From assembly GCA_026182355.1 (NCBI GenBank), contig JAPFBL010000243.1, forward strand, positions 1 to 64,000: a stretch of 64,000 nucleotides of DNA, in the 5' to 3' direction. Position numbers and translations under genes: made by a program. Under the pieces are notes generated by a model. The model was given only the letters and a program-made list of their open reading frames with translations, searched no databases and was not told the origin of the DNA. Origin of the DNA: Hermatobates lingyangjiaoensis (lineage: Eukaryota; Arthropoda; Insecta; Hemiptera; Hermatobatidae). Below, one piece after another: positions 11,423-21,215 of this stretch (its first letter is position 1; the number at the start of each line of letters is the position of its first letter).

Positions 11423-11605
11423 GGAAAAATGTTCAAATGAGTTGATAAAAGATGTCAAATTGGCTTCCCCGTGGGGCCATATAAAAAAGATATCATCTAT
11501 GTAACGGGTATAGAGAAGGGGCAAGAGAGAGCAGGTATTGAGAAAGGCCTGTTCTAGCTTTGCCATGAACAGACATGCGAAAGATGGGGCCATACTAGTT
11601 CCCAT
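11421..11605 (-). pseudogene. Penelope-like reverse transcriptase fragment
   Basis: The minus-strand frame starts MGTSMAPSFACLFMAKLE and continues to YTRYIDDIFFIW, then HGEANLTSFINSFEHFSP. GTSMAP is the PLE RT block before the catalytic motif, and RYIDD holds the two aspartates of the RT active site. It is cut off by (TA)n at 11393-11420 on the downstream side and by TA-rich sequence near 11621 upstream, leaving about 60 codons of RT core with no GIY-YIG part. Confidence 0.88.
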
Positions 11606-11615
11606 TGCGTTTTAA

Positions 11616-11651
<36 letters not shown>

Positions 11652-11652
<1 letters not shown>

Positions 11653-12285
11653 ACTAAAAAAAATGATTGATCGGGATGCGGTCAGTTTCTTCCACTTTCA
11701 ATTCAAACTCTCATTGCCGACGTTTCGATTTTATTTAAAATCTTTTTCCAAAGGCCTACAAACAGAGGAAAACAAGAATTTTTAATACGTACATTTTTTT
11801 AAAACACAAACAAAAGAAGTACACTATGAAAAATTAAATACAATCTTGAGTATTAGGATAACAATGACAGAATAATAAAAAAGAGAAAAAGATGGAATCT
11901 AACTATAAAAACAAAGTTTTTTTACAATGTACTTACACAAGTAGGAGTATTGGCAATTGAAGGAACTATTACAATTACATTTCTGAACTAGTAATGACGC
12001 TTAAACTATTCAAATGAAAACCGTTAATAACCGACTCTGTACAGCTGATAAGCAGGTAACTATTCAACCTGCTACAGCAATAGGAGTTATTGGTTACTGT
12101 ACTGCTGATCATAGTGTACTTCTTTTGTTTGTGTTTTAAAAAAATGTACGTATTAAAAATTCTTGTTTTCCTCTGTTTGTAGGCCTTTGGAAAAAGATTT
12201 TAAATAAAATCGAAACGTCGGCAATGAGAGTTTGAATTGAAAGTGGAAGAAACTGACCGCATCCCGATCAATCATTTTTTTAGTT
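11652..12285. repeat. PLE-end palindrome P5 with ~178-bp arms
   Basis: Arms at 11652-11829 and about 12110-12285 are near-identical reverse complements, with a 280-bp spacer and TA-rich flanks. Each arm contains GATTTT-loop-AAAATC followed by GAAACGTCGGC (right arm, about 12194-12223). GAAA plus self-complementary ACGT plus C fits a hammerhead 3' half, but the CTGANGA half is eroded to TTGGAAAA. Related single arms occur at about 16300-16460 and 61560-61740. Confidence 0.8.
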
Positions 12286-12400
12286 GTATATCTGTCACAC
12301 GGTCGAGAATTTATTAGTGTTTATATATATATATATTCTATATATTCTGTAGTGTCTTTCTGTGTTCTTTTCTATGTGTTAAAGTGTATATATATATTAT

Positions 12401-12433
<33 letters not shown>

Positions 12434-12580
12434 GTTTCACGGCGAATCACAAACACAGAACTAAGGAACAAACACACTTACTGTCTCCAATTTACGGTTG
12501 AACCCTCATCAAGAGAGTTGAGATAGGGACACCAAGCGTACTTGTGAAGCGACGTTTGGAGACCAGTCGCTGGTCTCCAA
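12286..12580. repeat. TA-rich block with fragments of PLE ends
   Basis: Short pieces of H3-type termini (12350-12385) and an H2/H4-like minus-oriented end (12435-12575) are separated by (TA)n at about 12386-12433. Confidence 0.5.
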
Positions 12581-13554
12581 TATTTATGATAAAAGTTTGG
12601 GAGTTTTTGAAGTATAAATAAAATGGAGAAAGAGAATACCAATCTATATTGCAGTCATTTATTACTATCCTGATCTATACGTTTTTCTGCATATAATGTG
12701 ATGATTCATTTTAATATCAATTAAAGTAAAACAGACAAAATTTTCATTAATAGATACTTTATTTGAACAGGTGTTTAAAAATTGTAAGGATACATTTGTA
12801 TGTGTTTATGATACGATAGTAGAGAACCTAACGAGAATCTCATACATTCATTGATAGATAAATAGATAGTTAGACAGAGAAAGAGAAAGTTTGACAGTGA
12901 GAGAGAGAATGAGTGTGTAGGAGACAAATTTTCTTTCTATTTAGAAGTAAATTGACGAGATAATGGACATTGTGACGTAATCTACATAAATATTTTGACC
13001 ACTGCATTGCAGCAAAATAAAAATGTCGGTTTTTGTTATATTTTTTTATTATTTTATTATAAGTTCAGGTATATAATAATTTATGCATAATTTATTTCAA
13101 AAATAATCTTCAAACGCCATATAAAATTGACATATGGAAAATTGACAACAAAAATTGAATTACAAATGAAATCGCAAACGTTTCAATTTGGGCTTAAGTT
13201 TATATGAAAAACTTGTTTGATTTGGATCAATTCTTAACTAGCTGCTCTGAGAAAAGTTGATTTATACTTTTTATGATCTTATTATAATACTAGATTACCA
13301 TTTCCTTGGTAATATACCAATGGTAATATTACTAAGTAATATTTATGGTGTAATATTCTTATGGTAATATTAGATTACCATAATATAAGAAATATGATAA
13401 TTTTTTATACTAGTATTATAGAGTCTAAGAAATATAGCCGTATTTTTATAATATATGATTAATATATAATAATGATGTCACAAATGTTTATTTATAATTT
13501 TATTTTATTAAAAATTATGCCAATTTTAACTTATGTTCTTTTCCGAGTTAATTT
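12581..13554. other. AT-rich non-coding stretch
   Basis: No gene is seen. Local short direct repeats of the type GGTAATATTA occur at 13300-13385. Confidence 0.5.
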
Positions 13555-13700
13555 TTCAAGTTTTCTCACTATGGACCTGAGAAGGCTACACATTGTGGAA
13601 TCGCTGTGTGCATAAGAGAAAAGAAGCCGAACCTGAACAACCAGACCACGAGCTTCTCAAGAATTTTAAAACTGCATGCAGGAACGTAGGATATTAAGTT
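13555..13700 (+). pseudogene. Penelope-like element, last part of GIY-YIG ORF (frameshifted)
   Basis: Plus-strand reading gives DLRRLHIVESLC, then after a one-base slip IREKKPNLNNQTTSFS... and a stop near 13689. The pattern L-x-x-x-E-x-x-x-I-x-x-x-x-P-x-L-N is the end of the PLE endonuclease domain, with the conserved E and N. It sits about 200 bp upstream of a hammerhead-like motif (13889-13924), the expected order for a PLE 3' end. Confidence 0.7.
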
Positions 13701-13888
13701 CAATCCGTGATTATTTTCAAATTCGTTAGTACTTTTAATTAATAGCAACCCTGAGGACCGTTATAACGTGTATAACCTCTCACTCAATTCATGTAAATAT
13801 TTCTTATTCTGTTAGGATGTTAATAATTGTGTTCATAATTTAGATAGTTCTTATTTTTGTATTTCAGTTCTGTTATGATTTAGTTATT

Positions 13889-13924
13889 AGTCCCTGAAGA
13901 TGGTCAGAGCTGACCGAAACGTCG
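13889..13924 (+). ncRNA. Hammerhead-like motif, family H6 (ACGT stem III)
   Basis: CTGAAGA at 13894-13900, one extra T, stem II GGTCA-GAGC-TGACC, then GAAACGTC. Stem II is perfect and the last base before stem I is C, the favoured cleavage base. The downstream GTATA does not pair with the upstream sequence, so stem I looks lost. Better versions of the family are at 34783-34823 (minus) and 35017-35056 (plus). Confidence 0.6.
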
Positions 13925-13934
13925 TATATAATTT

Positions 13935-14744
13935 GTATGTAATGTTAATTTGTTTGTTATGGTTAAAACTTGTTTAGTGAATAAAATGAAAGTCAAGAAT
14001 AAATCTTTTGGTGAATTACTTTATATTTTACCAGAAAGGTGGAAATAAAACATGTTTGATTGAAGGTCTGCTCCCAAAATACACAAATATTCGTACTTAT
14101 AATTTTATGTAAACGGTAGAATTAAAGTGATGGTAAATGAAGAAGTGGTTGATGGTAGAACAATCATTTATGCTGTTGCAGATCAAGCAGTTTATATCGA
14201 TTCCAGCTATTCAAGAGAACAACGGGATTAATTACAATAGACTCGAGTATCCTGCTAATAAATGATTGGCTTAATATTCTATGATTAACTATCTTGTTAA
14301 TTACTAGGATTTATAGGGATCATTGATTCAATTATTTGAGACTCATGACGGTAGTTTATAAAGGCTTGAACGCTTTATCTTGAGCCCAGCCAGCAATCAA
14401 CATATAAATGACACTGTCTGTTCAAGATCCCTGGAGGCTGACTCTTGACAAATCTCTACATGAAAAGGGTTTCTTTCAGAGACATTTCTTGCAAGAGAAA
14501 AAGAATCTTACGAGAGGGAAAAACGAATGACGCAGTAATGGATAGCAGTCAGTATATAAAGATGTAATAAATCATAATTACTGCAGCGAAAAAAAAGTCA
14601 ATAACTAAAATTTTTTTTTAAAAAAAAATGGTATTCAAAAAACTAATTACAAATAAATAGAATAGAAGTTTGAGTTTATTATCTTAAAGTCCATTGCTTT
14701 AAATTAAATTGACTGCTAGTATTAAATTTTTTTCTTGAAATTAC
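13935..14744. other. Non-coding stretch
   Basis: AT-rich, no gene or repeat family recognised apart from the final part of the PLE tail near 13935-14030. Confidence 0.45.
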
Positions 14745-14889
14745 TCAAAAAAAAAATGGTTTATGGTAAGAAAAAATATTCAAATACCTCTCTATATAAA
14801 GTTCGTGAGTTTGTTTGTTTGTTTGTTCACCAATTTTCCGTGGAGTTGGAAACCTCAAATTATAATATATTTTACTTATTACCTGAATA

Positions 14890-15118
14890 ATGTTAAATAA
14901 AAGAAAATTATTATTTAATTCCAAAAATTGGATCCAGGGTAGCCAGTGGCTTGCTTGCTCACCGATGACAGTAGTGGAAATGTAGAATAAAGATATTGAA
15001 CAAAAAAATTTTTTGCAATTTAATATTTGCGTCACATAAACACTGGTAATAAAGTAATGTATAGAACCAGAGTAGCCCAAGGGATTGTGTGCTCGCTGCT
15101 GACAGTAACACAAGTATA
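14890..15118. repeat. ~136-bp tandem repeat (family T136), two diverged units
   Basis: Each unit contains a block like GGTAGCCAGTGGCTTGCTTGCTC...GATGACAGTAGTG followed by a TAATATTTGCGT-like AT-rich part. The same unit is repeated about three times at 42220-42600. In both places it lies directly beside Helitron sequence; here it ends one base before the Helitron 5' terminus. Confidence 0.7.
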
Positions 15119-15250
15119 TCTATATAAATGAAAGAAAAGTTTTGTCTGTTTATTGATTACAACTGACTCATTTCACGTTTTCTTTACGTTTCATTAGAGA
15201 AACCAAATCCACCCTTAAAAAAATTTCTGTCGGTTTGTCGGTTAAAGACG
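15119..15250 (+). mobile_element. Helitron 5' terminal fragment
   Basis: Begins TCTATATAAATG and runs through AACTGACTCATTTCACGTTTT and TTTCTGTCGGTTTGTCGGTT. It matches the 5' part of the Helitron at 41611. The TC start fits Helitron termini. The rest of the element is missing. Confidence 0.7.
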
Positions 15251-15589
15251 TCACCAAGAAAACATTCTAGATCAATCAAATTCTTCAATATTTATAACAG
15301 ATAGAAAGGAAAAATATATTAAGTCTTTGCTATAAGGCAAACAAGTTTCGCTACATGCAAATAAATAGGCTGTTTGGATATGTCAACTACAAGCATATGC
15401 AAGCATTACTATTTCTCCATATTTAGAAACTTTTAATAAAACTTGAAGCAGGAGAGGATCTGTATATACAGAATACATCTAAGGCTTTAGTTGTAAATAA
15501 TTTAAAATTGATAAAACATAAAAGAAATATATTCTAAATTAATGTGAATTTACAAAAATGATGATAGTATTGTATATGTAATATAAAAG

Positions 15590-15800
15590 CCAAACCACAA
15601 TAAGAAATGAGAAAAAATAGAAAAGATATTTCAACTATAACAATTGGTCTTCGTCAGAGTTAAATCCCAACTGAATTTGACAAGCCAGTTCGGATTTGAC
15701 TCTGACGAAGATCACTTGTAACGGTTGAAAGATTCTCTTAGTCTTTTTGATTGCTGATTGTTATTTCACGTATTTAGTGTAAAATCTTGTTATATATAAT
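15590..15800. repeat. PLE-end palindrome P6 (family H1)
   Basis: A minus-oriented H1 motif (15621-15662, diverged) faces a plus-oriented one (about 15698-15743, CTGACGA intact, stem III changed to AGATTCT). The outer arms share AACCACAATAAGAAA. It ends in a TA-rich tract near 15790. Confidence 0.65.
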
Positions 15801-16129
15801 AGGCCTATAGCAAATGCATTAAGTATATATACATATATATATATTTGTATTAGTTTATTATTACTAGGCATTGTGGTTTCTTTCAAACATATTCATCACT
15901 CAAGTGTGCTCTACCTAAATGTTTTTGCATTAACATACAAGTGGCGCTAGATCTTATGGAGACTGTCCAGTTCCTGCTATACTTTTTTATATTTAAAATA
16001 TATGACTTTAATCATTTCCACATCCCTGTTTTACTAAAATAATCATTTAAGTGACTGCAGTATCAATAAAATTAATACATACATAAACTAGAGTATGTGT
16101 ACTATAGTATAATATATATATAATATATA

Positions 16130-16480
16130 TGATTCACACAGGAAAGAGAAAAACAGGTAAAACCACACACAAAAAAGACTCACAACGATATTTCGACATT
16201 CGTCTTCATCGGGCAGAAATAGACCCTTTCAGTAGCTGAAGCAACTGATATATATATATATAACAGATTCAATAATATATCAACCGTTTGATAGAATAGG
16301 TGTGTTCTCTAATCGGGGTTCAGTCAATTTTCCAGGATAAAAAATCAAACTCTCGTTGTCAACGTTTCGGTTTTATTTAAAACCTTTTTCATAGGCAGAA
16401 CTAAGAATTTTTTAATGAAGAAAATGAAATTTACATTATTTAAAGGAACAACAATGTAAATTTCATTTTCTTAGTTAAAA
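16130..16480. repeat. Cluster of PLE terminal fragments
   Basis: A minus-oriented H3-like end (about 16136-16230) abuts (TA)n at 16250-16262. A single P5-type arm (about 16300-16460) follows, containing CAACGTTTCGGTTTTATTT, with a small inverted copy of TAAATTTCATTTTCTT at 16405-16480. Confidence 0.6.
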
Positions 16481-16524
16481 AATTCTTACTTCAAAACAAG
16501 TGACAAAAAACAAGTACTTACAAA

Positions 16525-16580
16525 AGTTAAAACGCACACGAACAAGCTTTCGACTTTTACACAAGTCATCATCGGGTTAA
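16525..16580 (-). ncRNA. Hammerhead-like motif, family H7 (AGCT stem III)
   Basis: Minus strand: AAC, CCGATGA, T, GACTT-loop-AAAGTC, GAAAGCTT, GTT. GTT can pair with the upstream AAC as stem I, and AGCT is self-complementary. The second core base is C instead of U. It lies 180 bp beyond the stop of the adjoining minus-strand PLE ORF. Confidence 0.6.
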
Positions 16581-16759
16581 AGATATTGAAAACAACACAT
16601 ATATAAAACAAAAATGGAGAAAAACTCTATCCAATGAGAATGTGCAAATTAAAATTACGAGCCACTCAGATTGCAGGATCAGATCAACTAAAATCCGTCA
16701 TTTCAGACGTGATACGTTTGGTTGACTGTGCTGGTCAGCCTAACCAAACGTTCAGCTTC

Positions 16760-17056
16760 TCATGACTGCTCAGCTGATTGATCAGTTCTACTTTCCAACG
16801 CAGTTAATTGTCTTATATCCATTACCAGTTTGTAGGAATTATCAAAGTTCCTACAACTCGGGATAATGTTCATTTCACAAATTAGAGCGTTTAAAGTAGG
16901 GTTCAAATCTTTTATGTAGAGGGCTTCAAGTATTCTTAATTTATTAGCATCACTATTCTGTTGTAGTATTATTGTATTTTTCTCTAACATTTTACGTGTT
17001 AAAGTTACATTGTGTGCTTCTCTTGTGTGATTCTTGGGAATAAATGGAGCCCCCAT
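16760..17056 (-). pseudogene. Penelope-like element, C-terminal part of GIY-YIG ORF
   Basis: The minus-strand frame has IPKNHTREAHNVTLT, NTIILQQNSDANKLRILEA, LYIKDLNPTLN and a C-terminal tail ending at 16760. LRILEALYIK...PTLN matches the end of the PLE endonuclease domain, with the catalytic E and the final N. The GIY and YIG signatures are absent, so the copy is truncated, again near (TA)n at about 17080-17105. The sequence differs strongly from the ORFs at 8557 and 59594, so it belongs to another PLE lineage. Confidence 0.8.
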
Positions 17057-17106
17057 TTATTATTATAAACATATATATTATCATATATATATATATATAT
17101 ATATAA

Positions 17107-17525
17107 TAATTATCTTAATAGGGCTAATAATAAACTCATATAAAAAAAAAAAAGATTTCGACTATATAATTTTGAGATAAAATAAAAGTAAATATCTGTG
17201 TTTTATATTATATGAAGAAATATTTTAAAATAAAATTGGATAAGTTGAAATTAAAGTACTTCAAAGATGAACTTGTTAGTTTCATGTAAGTTATACTTAA
17301 TTAAAGAACACTCTACAGAGAAAACATTGCACTTAGGGCTTCAGATTAAGCTTATAAAAGATTTTAAGCTAAAATGTTTACTTAGTTCTTGGTTAAATGT
17401 TTGTAATTTCTTTTATAATTACATGAAAGGAGAAAAAAGTTTTCTAATTGTAGATTGTTTGATAAAATGCTTTTACCAATATTTGATATTAGCTAGAATC
17501 TATGAAGTACTTGTTTTAATCAAGG
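17107..17525. other. AT-rich non-coding stretch
   Basis: An open frame from 17267 runs into the MITE below and has no recognisable domain. No gene called. Confidence 0.45.
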
Positions 17526-18073
17526 GCTACCTGTGGTTGTTAAGGTGGTCCACTTGGACCCCCAGGGGTCACAGAGGATTACTGGGGGTCCATAAGGAAA
17601 ACTAGTATCTTAAGGTCCATGGCACGCGGTTAGCACTCCATGTTAAGATTATATGCTTATATCAGGATAGCATAACTAAAAATACATCAAGCATATTCAA
17701 ATATTATAAAACATAAGGCCCAATATTTTCGTCAGTTTGTTATAATGTTCCAATGTTTTAAAAAATTCTATTTTTTTTTTGTTATATTCAAAACTAATTC
17801 TTTCACAATTTATTTCATGATAAAATGTTAATAAAGTAATATTTTGTTATGTTTTAAAAAGATTTTTTTTTTGTATTTTGACATCACGTTGAAAATGTAA
17901 TGAACTTATTTCATTGTTACATTTTTCATTTCCCTAAAAGCAAATATTTTTTTTTGAAAATTAACGCTGGCATTATCATGTTTTTAACTACCCCGGGGGG
18001 GGGGGGGGGGGGGTCATATGGTAAAATAGTCTTAGGGGGTCCAAAATGAAACAAAGATTAACAACCACTGATA
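17526..18073. mobile_element. hAT-like MITE
   Basis: The left end (TGTGGTTGTTAAGGTGG...GACCCCCAGGGGTC) and the right end, read in reverse (CAGTGGTTGTTAATC...GGACCCCC), form imperfect terminal inverted repeats resembling the C-A-G-x-G-G-T-T ends of hAT non-autonomous elements. A run of G (about 17996-18013) lies in the right part. No transposase and no convincing 8-bp target duplication were found. Confidence 0.5.
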
Positions 18074-18260
18074 CATCTTCAACTTGGTAGTTCACTGTTT
18101 CTCATCATTAAAGATAAGATTTGGTGAACTGAATATAAAAGCATACAAAACTGGCTACTTTACAAAAGATCGGTGACACATAGTAACTTCTATCAAGAAC
18201 TATAATAAGTTTTGATGGTATAGAGAATAATTTTTTGTTTCTTTTCTTCCAAGACTATAT

Positions 18261-19023
18261 AAGTTGAAAACTTGTTTTCGTCAAGTAAACGGTTATGCTA
18301 CTCACAGAATACCATAGAATACCACGGTATGCTATATAGAATACTATTCACAAGTTGAAAACTTGTATTCGTCAAGTAAACGGTTATGCTACTCATAGAA
18401 TACCACAGTATGCTATATAGAATACTATTCGCAAGTTGAAAACTTGTATTCGTCAAGTAAACGGTTATGCTACCCACAGAATACCATAGAATACCACAGT
18501 ATGCTATATAGAATACTATTCGCAAGTTGAAAACTTGTATTCGTCAAGTAAACGGTTATGCTACTCACATAATACCATAGAATACCACGGTATGCTATAT
18601 AGAATACTATTCGCAAGTTGAAAACTTGTATTCGTCAAGTAAACGGTTATGCTACCCACAGAATACCATAGAATACCACAGTATGCTATATAGAATACTA
18701 TTCGCAAGTTGAAAACTTGTATTCGTCAAGTAAACGGTTATGCTACTCACATAATACCATAGAATACCACGGTATGCTATATAGAATACTATTCGCAAGT
18801 TGAAAACTTGTATTCGTCAAGTAAACGGTTATGCTACTCACATAATACCATAGAATACCACGGTATGCTATATAGAATACTATTCGCAAGTTGAAAACTT
18901 GTATTCGTCAAGTAAACGGGTATGCTACTCACAGAATACCATAGAGTACCACATTATGCTATATAGAATACTATTTGCAAGTTGAAAACTTGTATTCGTC
19001 AAGTAAACGGTTATGCTACTCAC
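18261..19023. repeat. 91-bp minisatellite built on the neuroligin 5' splice site
   Basis: Eight repeat intervals: landmark GGTTATGCTA at about 18291, 18382, 18463, 18554, 18645, 18736, 18827, 18918 and 19009, mostly 91 bp apart (one 81). On the minus strand each unit starts with a copy of the donor CTGTGAGTAGCATAACC that ends the adjoining exon. GT is kept in most units; the one near 18389 has AT. Units also contain the small inverted repeat CAAGTTGAAAACTTG. Several units share CACATAATACC versus CACAGAATACC, suggesting higher-order duplication. Confidence 0.93.
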
Positions 19024-19151
19024 AGAGACTGAGGTATAGCTCTGATCCAGGCTGATAACGGTCCCAGGTGAAAAATCTCTTCCGTTGCTTCCCCGGAGAC
19101 TGGCTCACACCAACTACGTGCGTCTCTATTTTACGAGGTTCATTTGGATTC
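19024..19151 (-). CDS. Nlg: Neuroligin-like gene, exon C (end of esterase-like domain)
   Basis: Minus-strand exon. The acceptor is a T-rich tract ending TTTGCAG at 19158-19152 and the donor is CTCT|GTGAGT at 19023. The first G completes the glycine codon split with the previous exon, giving (G)NPNEPRKIETH..., then RFFTWDRYQPGSELYLSL. The G-N-P-N start and the W-D-x-Y...Y-L-S-L end are what neuroligins and related cholinesterase-like proteins have after NFAKTG. The exon ends in phase 1. The following exon was not found in the window. A minisatellite starts immediately at the donor. Neuroligins are postsynaptic adhesion proteins that bind neurexins; this part lies on the extracellular side. Confidence 0.85.
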
Positions 19152-20318
19152 CTGCAAAGACAAAAAAGATGATTTTAGTAATATTCTTAAGTTTAAACTT
19201 TAAGTGTTCATTAATTTGATCTGTTATATCAAGAAGAATGAATTGAGAGACATTTAATTCATATTGACTTCAAGGATTTTTTGATAACGTATCTTATCTT
19301 TAATCACATTACAGTATGCTGCAATAATAATAAAAGAAAACTGATTCAAAGACGTAGAATCCTTTAGAATTTTACACTTATAGTGAGTAGAAGGAAGTGG
19401 TCAGAGAACAAAGGAAGAGGTTGGTCAGACAACTAATTGTAACAATTTAAGAAAAGGAAAAAATATTGCATGTTTTATACTCAAGTATGATGAAAGTAAA
19501 CTACTTTTCAAATTTCTGTAAAATTAACGTATCATTCTATTTTAATATAGATTATTATCATGAATATGGTAACAATTACAAGAACAGTTAATAAAAAATG
19601 ATGATTATCAGAATATTGAAATAAACATTTAACAGTGCTTTGCTTGCATTTATATATATATATCTATATATATAAAAAGATTTCACATAAACACGTGAAA
19701 TAACAATCAATGATCAAACCACAATAAGAAAATGGGAAAACAAGACTAAGATCTTTCAACCAAGTCGGGTTTTTGACTCTGACGAAGACCGCTTGTTACG
19801 GTTGAAAGATCTTAGTCTTGTTTTCCCATTTTCTTATTGTGGTTTGATCATTGATTGTTATTTCACGTGTTTATGTGAAATCTTTTTATTTATATGATAT
19901 ATATATATTATTAATATATTCCTTATTTATTATCATTTTTCAGTAATTTCCTAAATTTCATTCAGTTTTTACGCAATAACTTTAGGCAGTATTTGTCAAC
20001 AAAACATGATCTTTCTATAAAACATTTTCTCATGTGTTAGTTTTCACTACTATAATCGTTAGTTCTTACAAATGTCTTAATACATTTTTAAACTGAATTA
20101 TTGAGTAGGGCATTATGGTTACTTGGCACCAATGAATTGTAAACGTACTAAAGAATTTGTTTTGTATATACACGATAATGCATTATAAATTTCTTTGAAT
20201 CTCATGATATTATTAAAGTAACGTTTTTTTTTTTATGTTAAAGAGATAAATACTAAAAAGCATAACTGTAAATAACTGTGATAGTAATGGGTTTGTGAGG
20301 CTAGGAGGCAGTTGTTAC
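19152..20318 (-). other. Neuroligin intron (~1.17 kb)
   Basis: Spans the donor G|GTAACA (20318) to the acceptor TTTGCAG (19152). Contains the H1 palindrome at 19675-19888; otherwise AT-rich. Confidence 0.8.
19675..19888. repeat. PLE-end palindrome P7 with intact H1 ribozyme
   Basis: Arms at 19675-19761 and 19799-19888 are almost perfect reverse complements. The plus-strand ribozyme 19775-19817 keeps the full H1 core (GACT, CTGACGA, stem II, GAAAGATCTT, AGTC). The minus copy is cut within its stem II, so only one ribozyme is complete. TA-rich sequence flanks both ends. It lies inside the short neuroligin intron. Confidence 0.85.
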
Positions 20319-20473
20319 CCGCTTTTGGCAAAGTTAGTGAGAAAGAGGAGGTAGGTTTCGGCGACTCTGATGTCTTGCAGAGTGTAGTTGTTGTAGGGGG
20401 GTTGGGGTTTGGCGGTCAGGAGAGGCAGCCCCAGCAAGTAGTTTATGTCTTCTCCTCGTACACTCCCCAACCT
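20319..20473 (-). CDS. Nlg: Neuroligin-like gene, exon B
   Basis: Minus-strand exon of 155 bp. The acceptor TTTGTTGCAG ends at 20474; the donor GCGG|GTAACA begins at 20318. It reads in frame from the exon at 45824: RLGSVRGEDINYLLGLP, then NYTLQDIRVAETYL and LFLTNFAKSG. The G-x-V-x-G-E-D/E-x-x-Y-x-x-G-x-P, N-Y-T and T-N-F-A-K-x-G blocks are typical of neuroligins. At the position of the cholinesterase catalytic histidine (V-H-G-E) it has arginine, which fits a non-enzymatic adhesion protein. The upstream intron is about 25.3 kb, the downstream 1.17 kb. Confidence 0.9.
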
Positions 20474-20754
20474 CTGCAACAAAACATTAATCTTCAAGCT
20501 CAGGCCCTCCAACAAATTAATTTATTGCAAAACTTTATTTTCGTCTGCTTATTGTCTTTCATAATGTTTCCTATTTAAAAATACAAAACCGGATACTTTA
20601 TTAAAATTATAGTTGTTTATATCGTCATAAAATTTAAAAAAAATATAATAGTGATCTTAATTTATTTTTGAACTTGAAATAGATCAGTTTTCTTTTCACC
20701 ACTTCAAATTTGAATATTTTAATTTAAATTAATGTATGTTTTAATATTCATCAT

Positions 20755-21215
20755 AAAATTGGAAAGACGATCCAAACCGGACAGAATACGAGTTCAAAAT
20801 CGAAGAAATCCGGTTCAAATTTTTAACAATTTATTTTCAACACGAAATAGATACCTTATATTTATAGTCATAAAATTTAGAACAATATCATGGTTACTTT
20901 GATTTATTTTTAAGATCGAAATAGATAATTTTTCTTTTCGTTTCTTCAAATTTGAACAACATTTTAATTTATATAAATGTGTCTTCTAAAATTCACAATA
21001 AAATCGGAAAGGGGATCCAAACTGGACAAAATACGACTTCAAAATCGAAGAAAAGTAACACACTGAGTAAGAAAACACAATTACAAACTCAAATTTTCGA
21101 GCAATTCTTCTCCAGAAGAAAAAAAAGAGAGGGAGAAGACTTGCCTGAAAATTTTGAGTTTGTAAGTGTGTTTCCTTACTAGGTGTGTTACTCTTCTTCG
21201 ATGTTAAACTTGTTT
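20755..21215. repeat. PLE-end fragments, H2-related palindrome
   Basis: A single end fragment (GACGATCCAAACCGGACA, about 20760-20815) is followed by a diverged palindrome (about 20995-21215) whose arms share ACACAATTACAAACTCAAATTTTC / GAAAATTTTGAGTTTGTAAG. Cores are eroded. Confidence 0.6.

Noticed and set aside
11142..11436. Open frames on both strands across 11.1-11.4 kb
   Set aside because: They cover the PLE terminal repeat and (TA)n; no protein family matches.
18261..19023. Regular 91-bp array resembling a CRISPR
   Set aside because: Units repeat over their full length with no unique spacers, and the window is eukaryotic with spliced exons.
20312..20578. Plus-strand open frame over neuroligin exon B
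   Set aside because: Shadow of the minus-strand exon, which has splice sites and clear neuroligin motifs.
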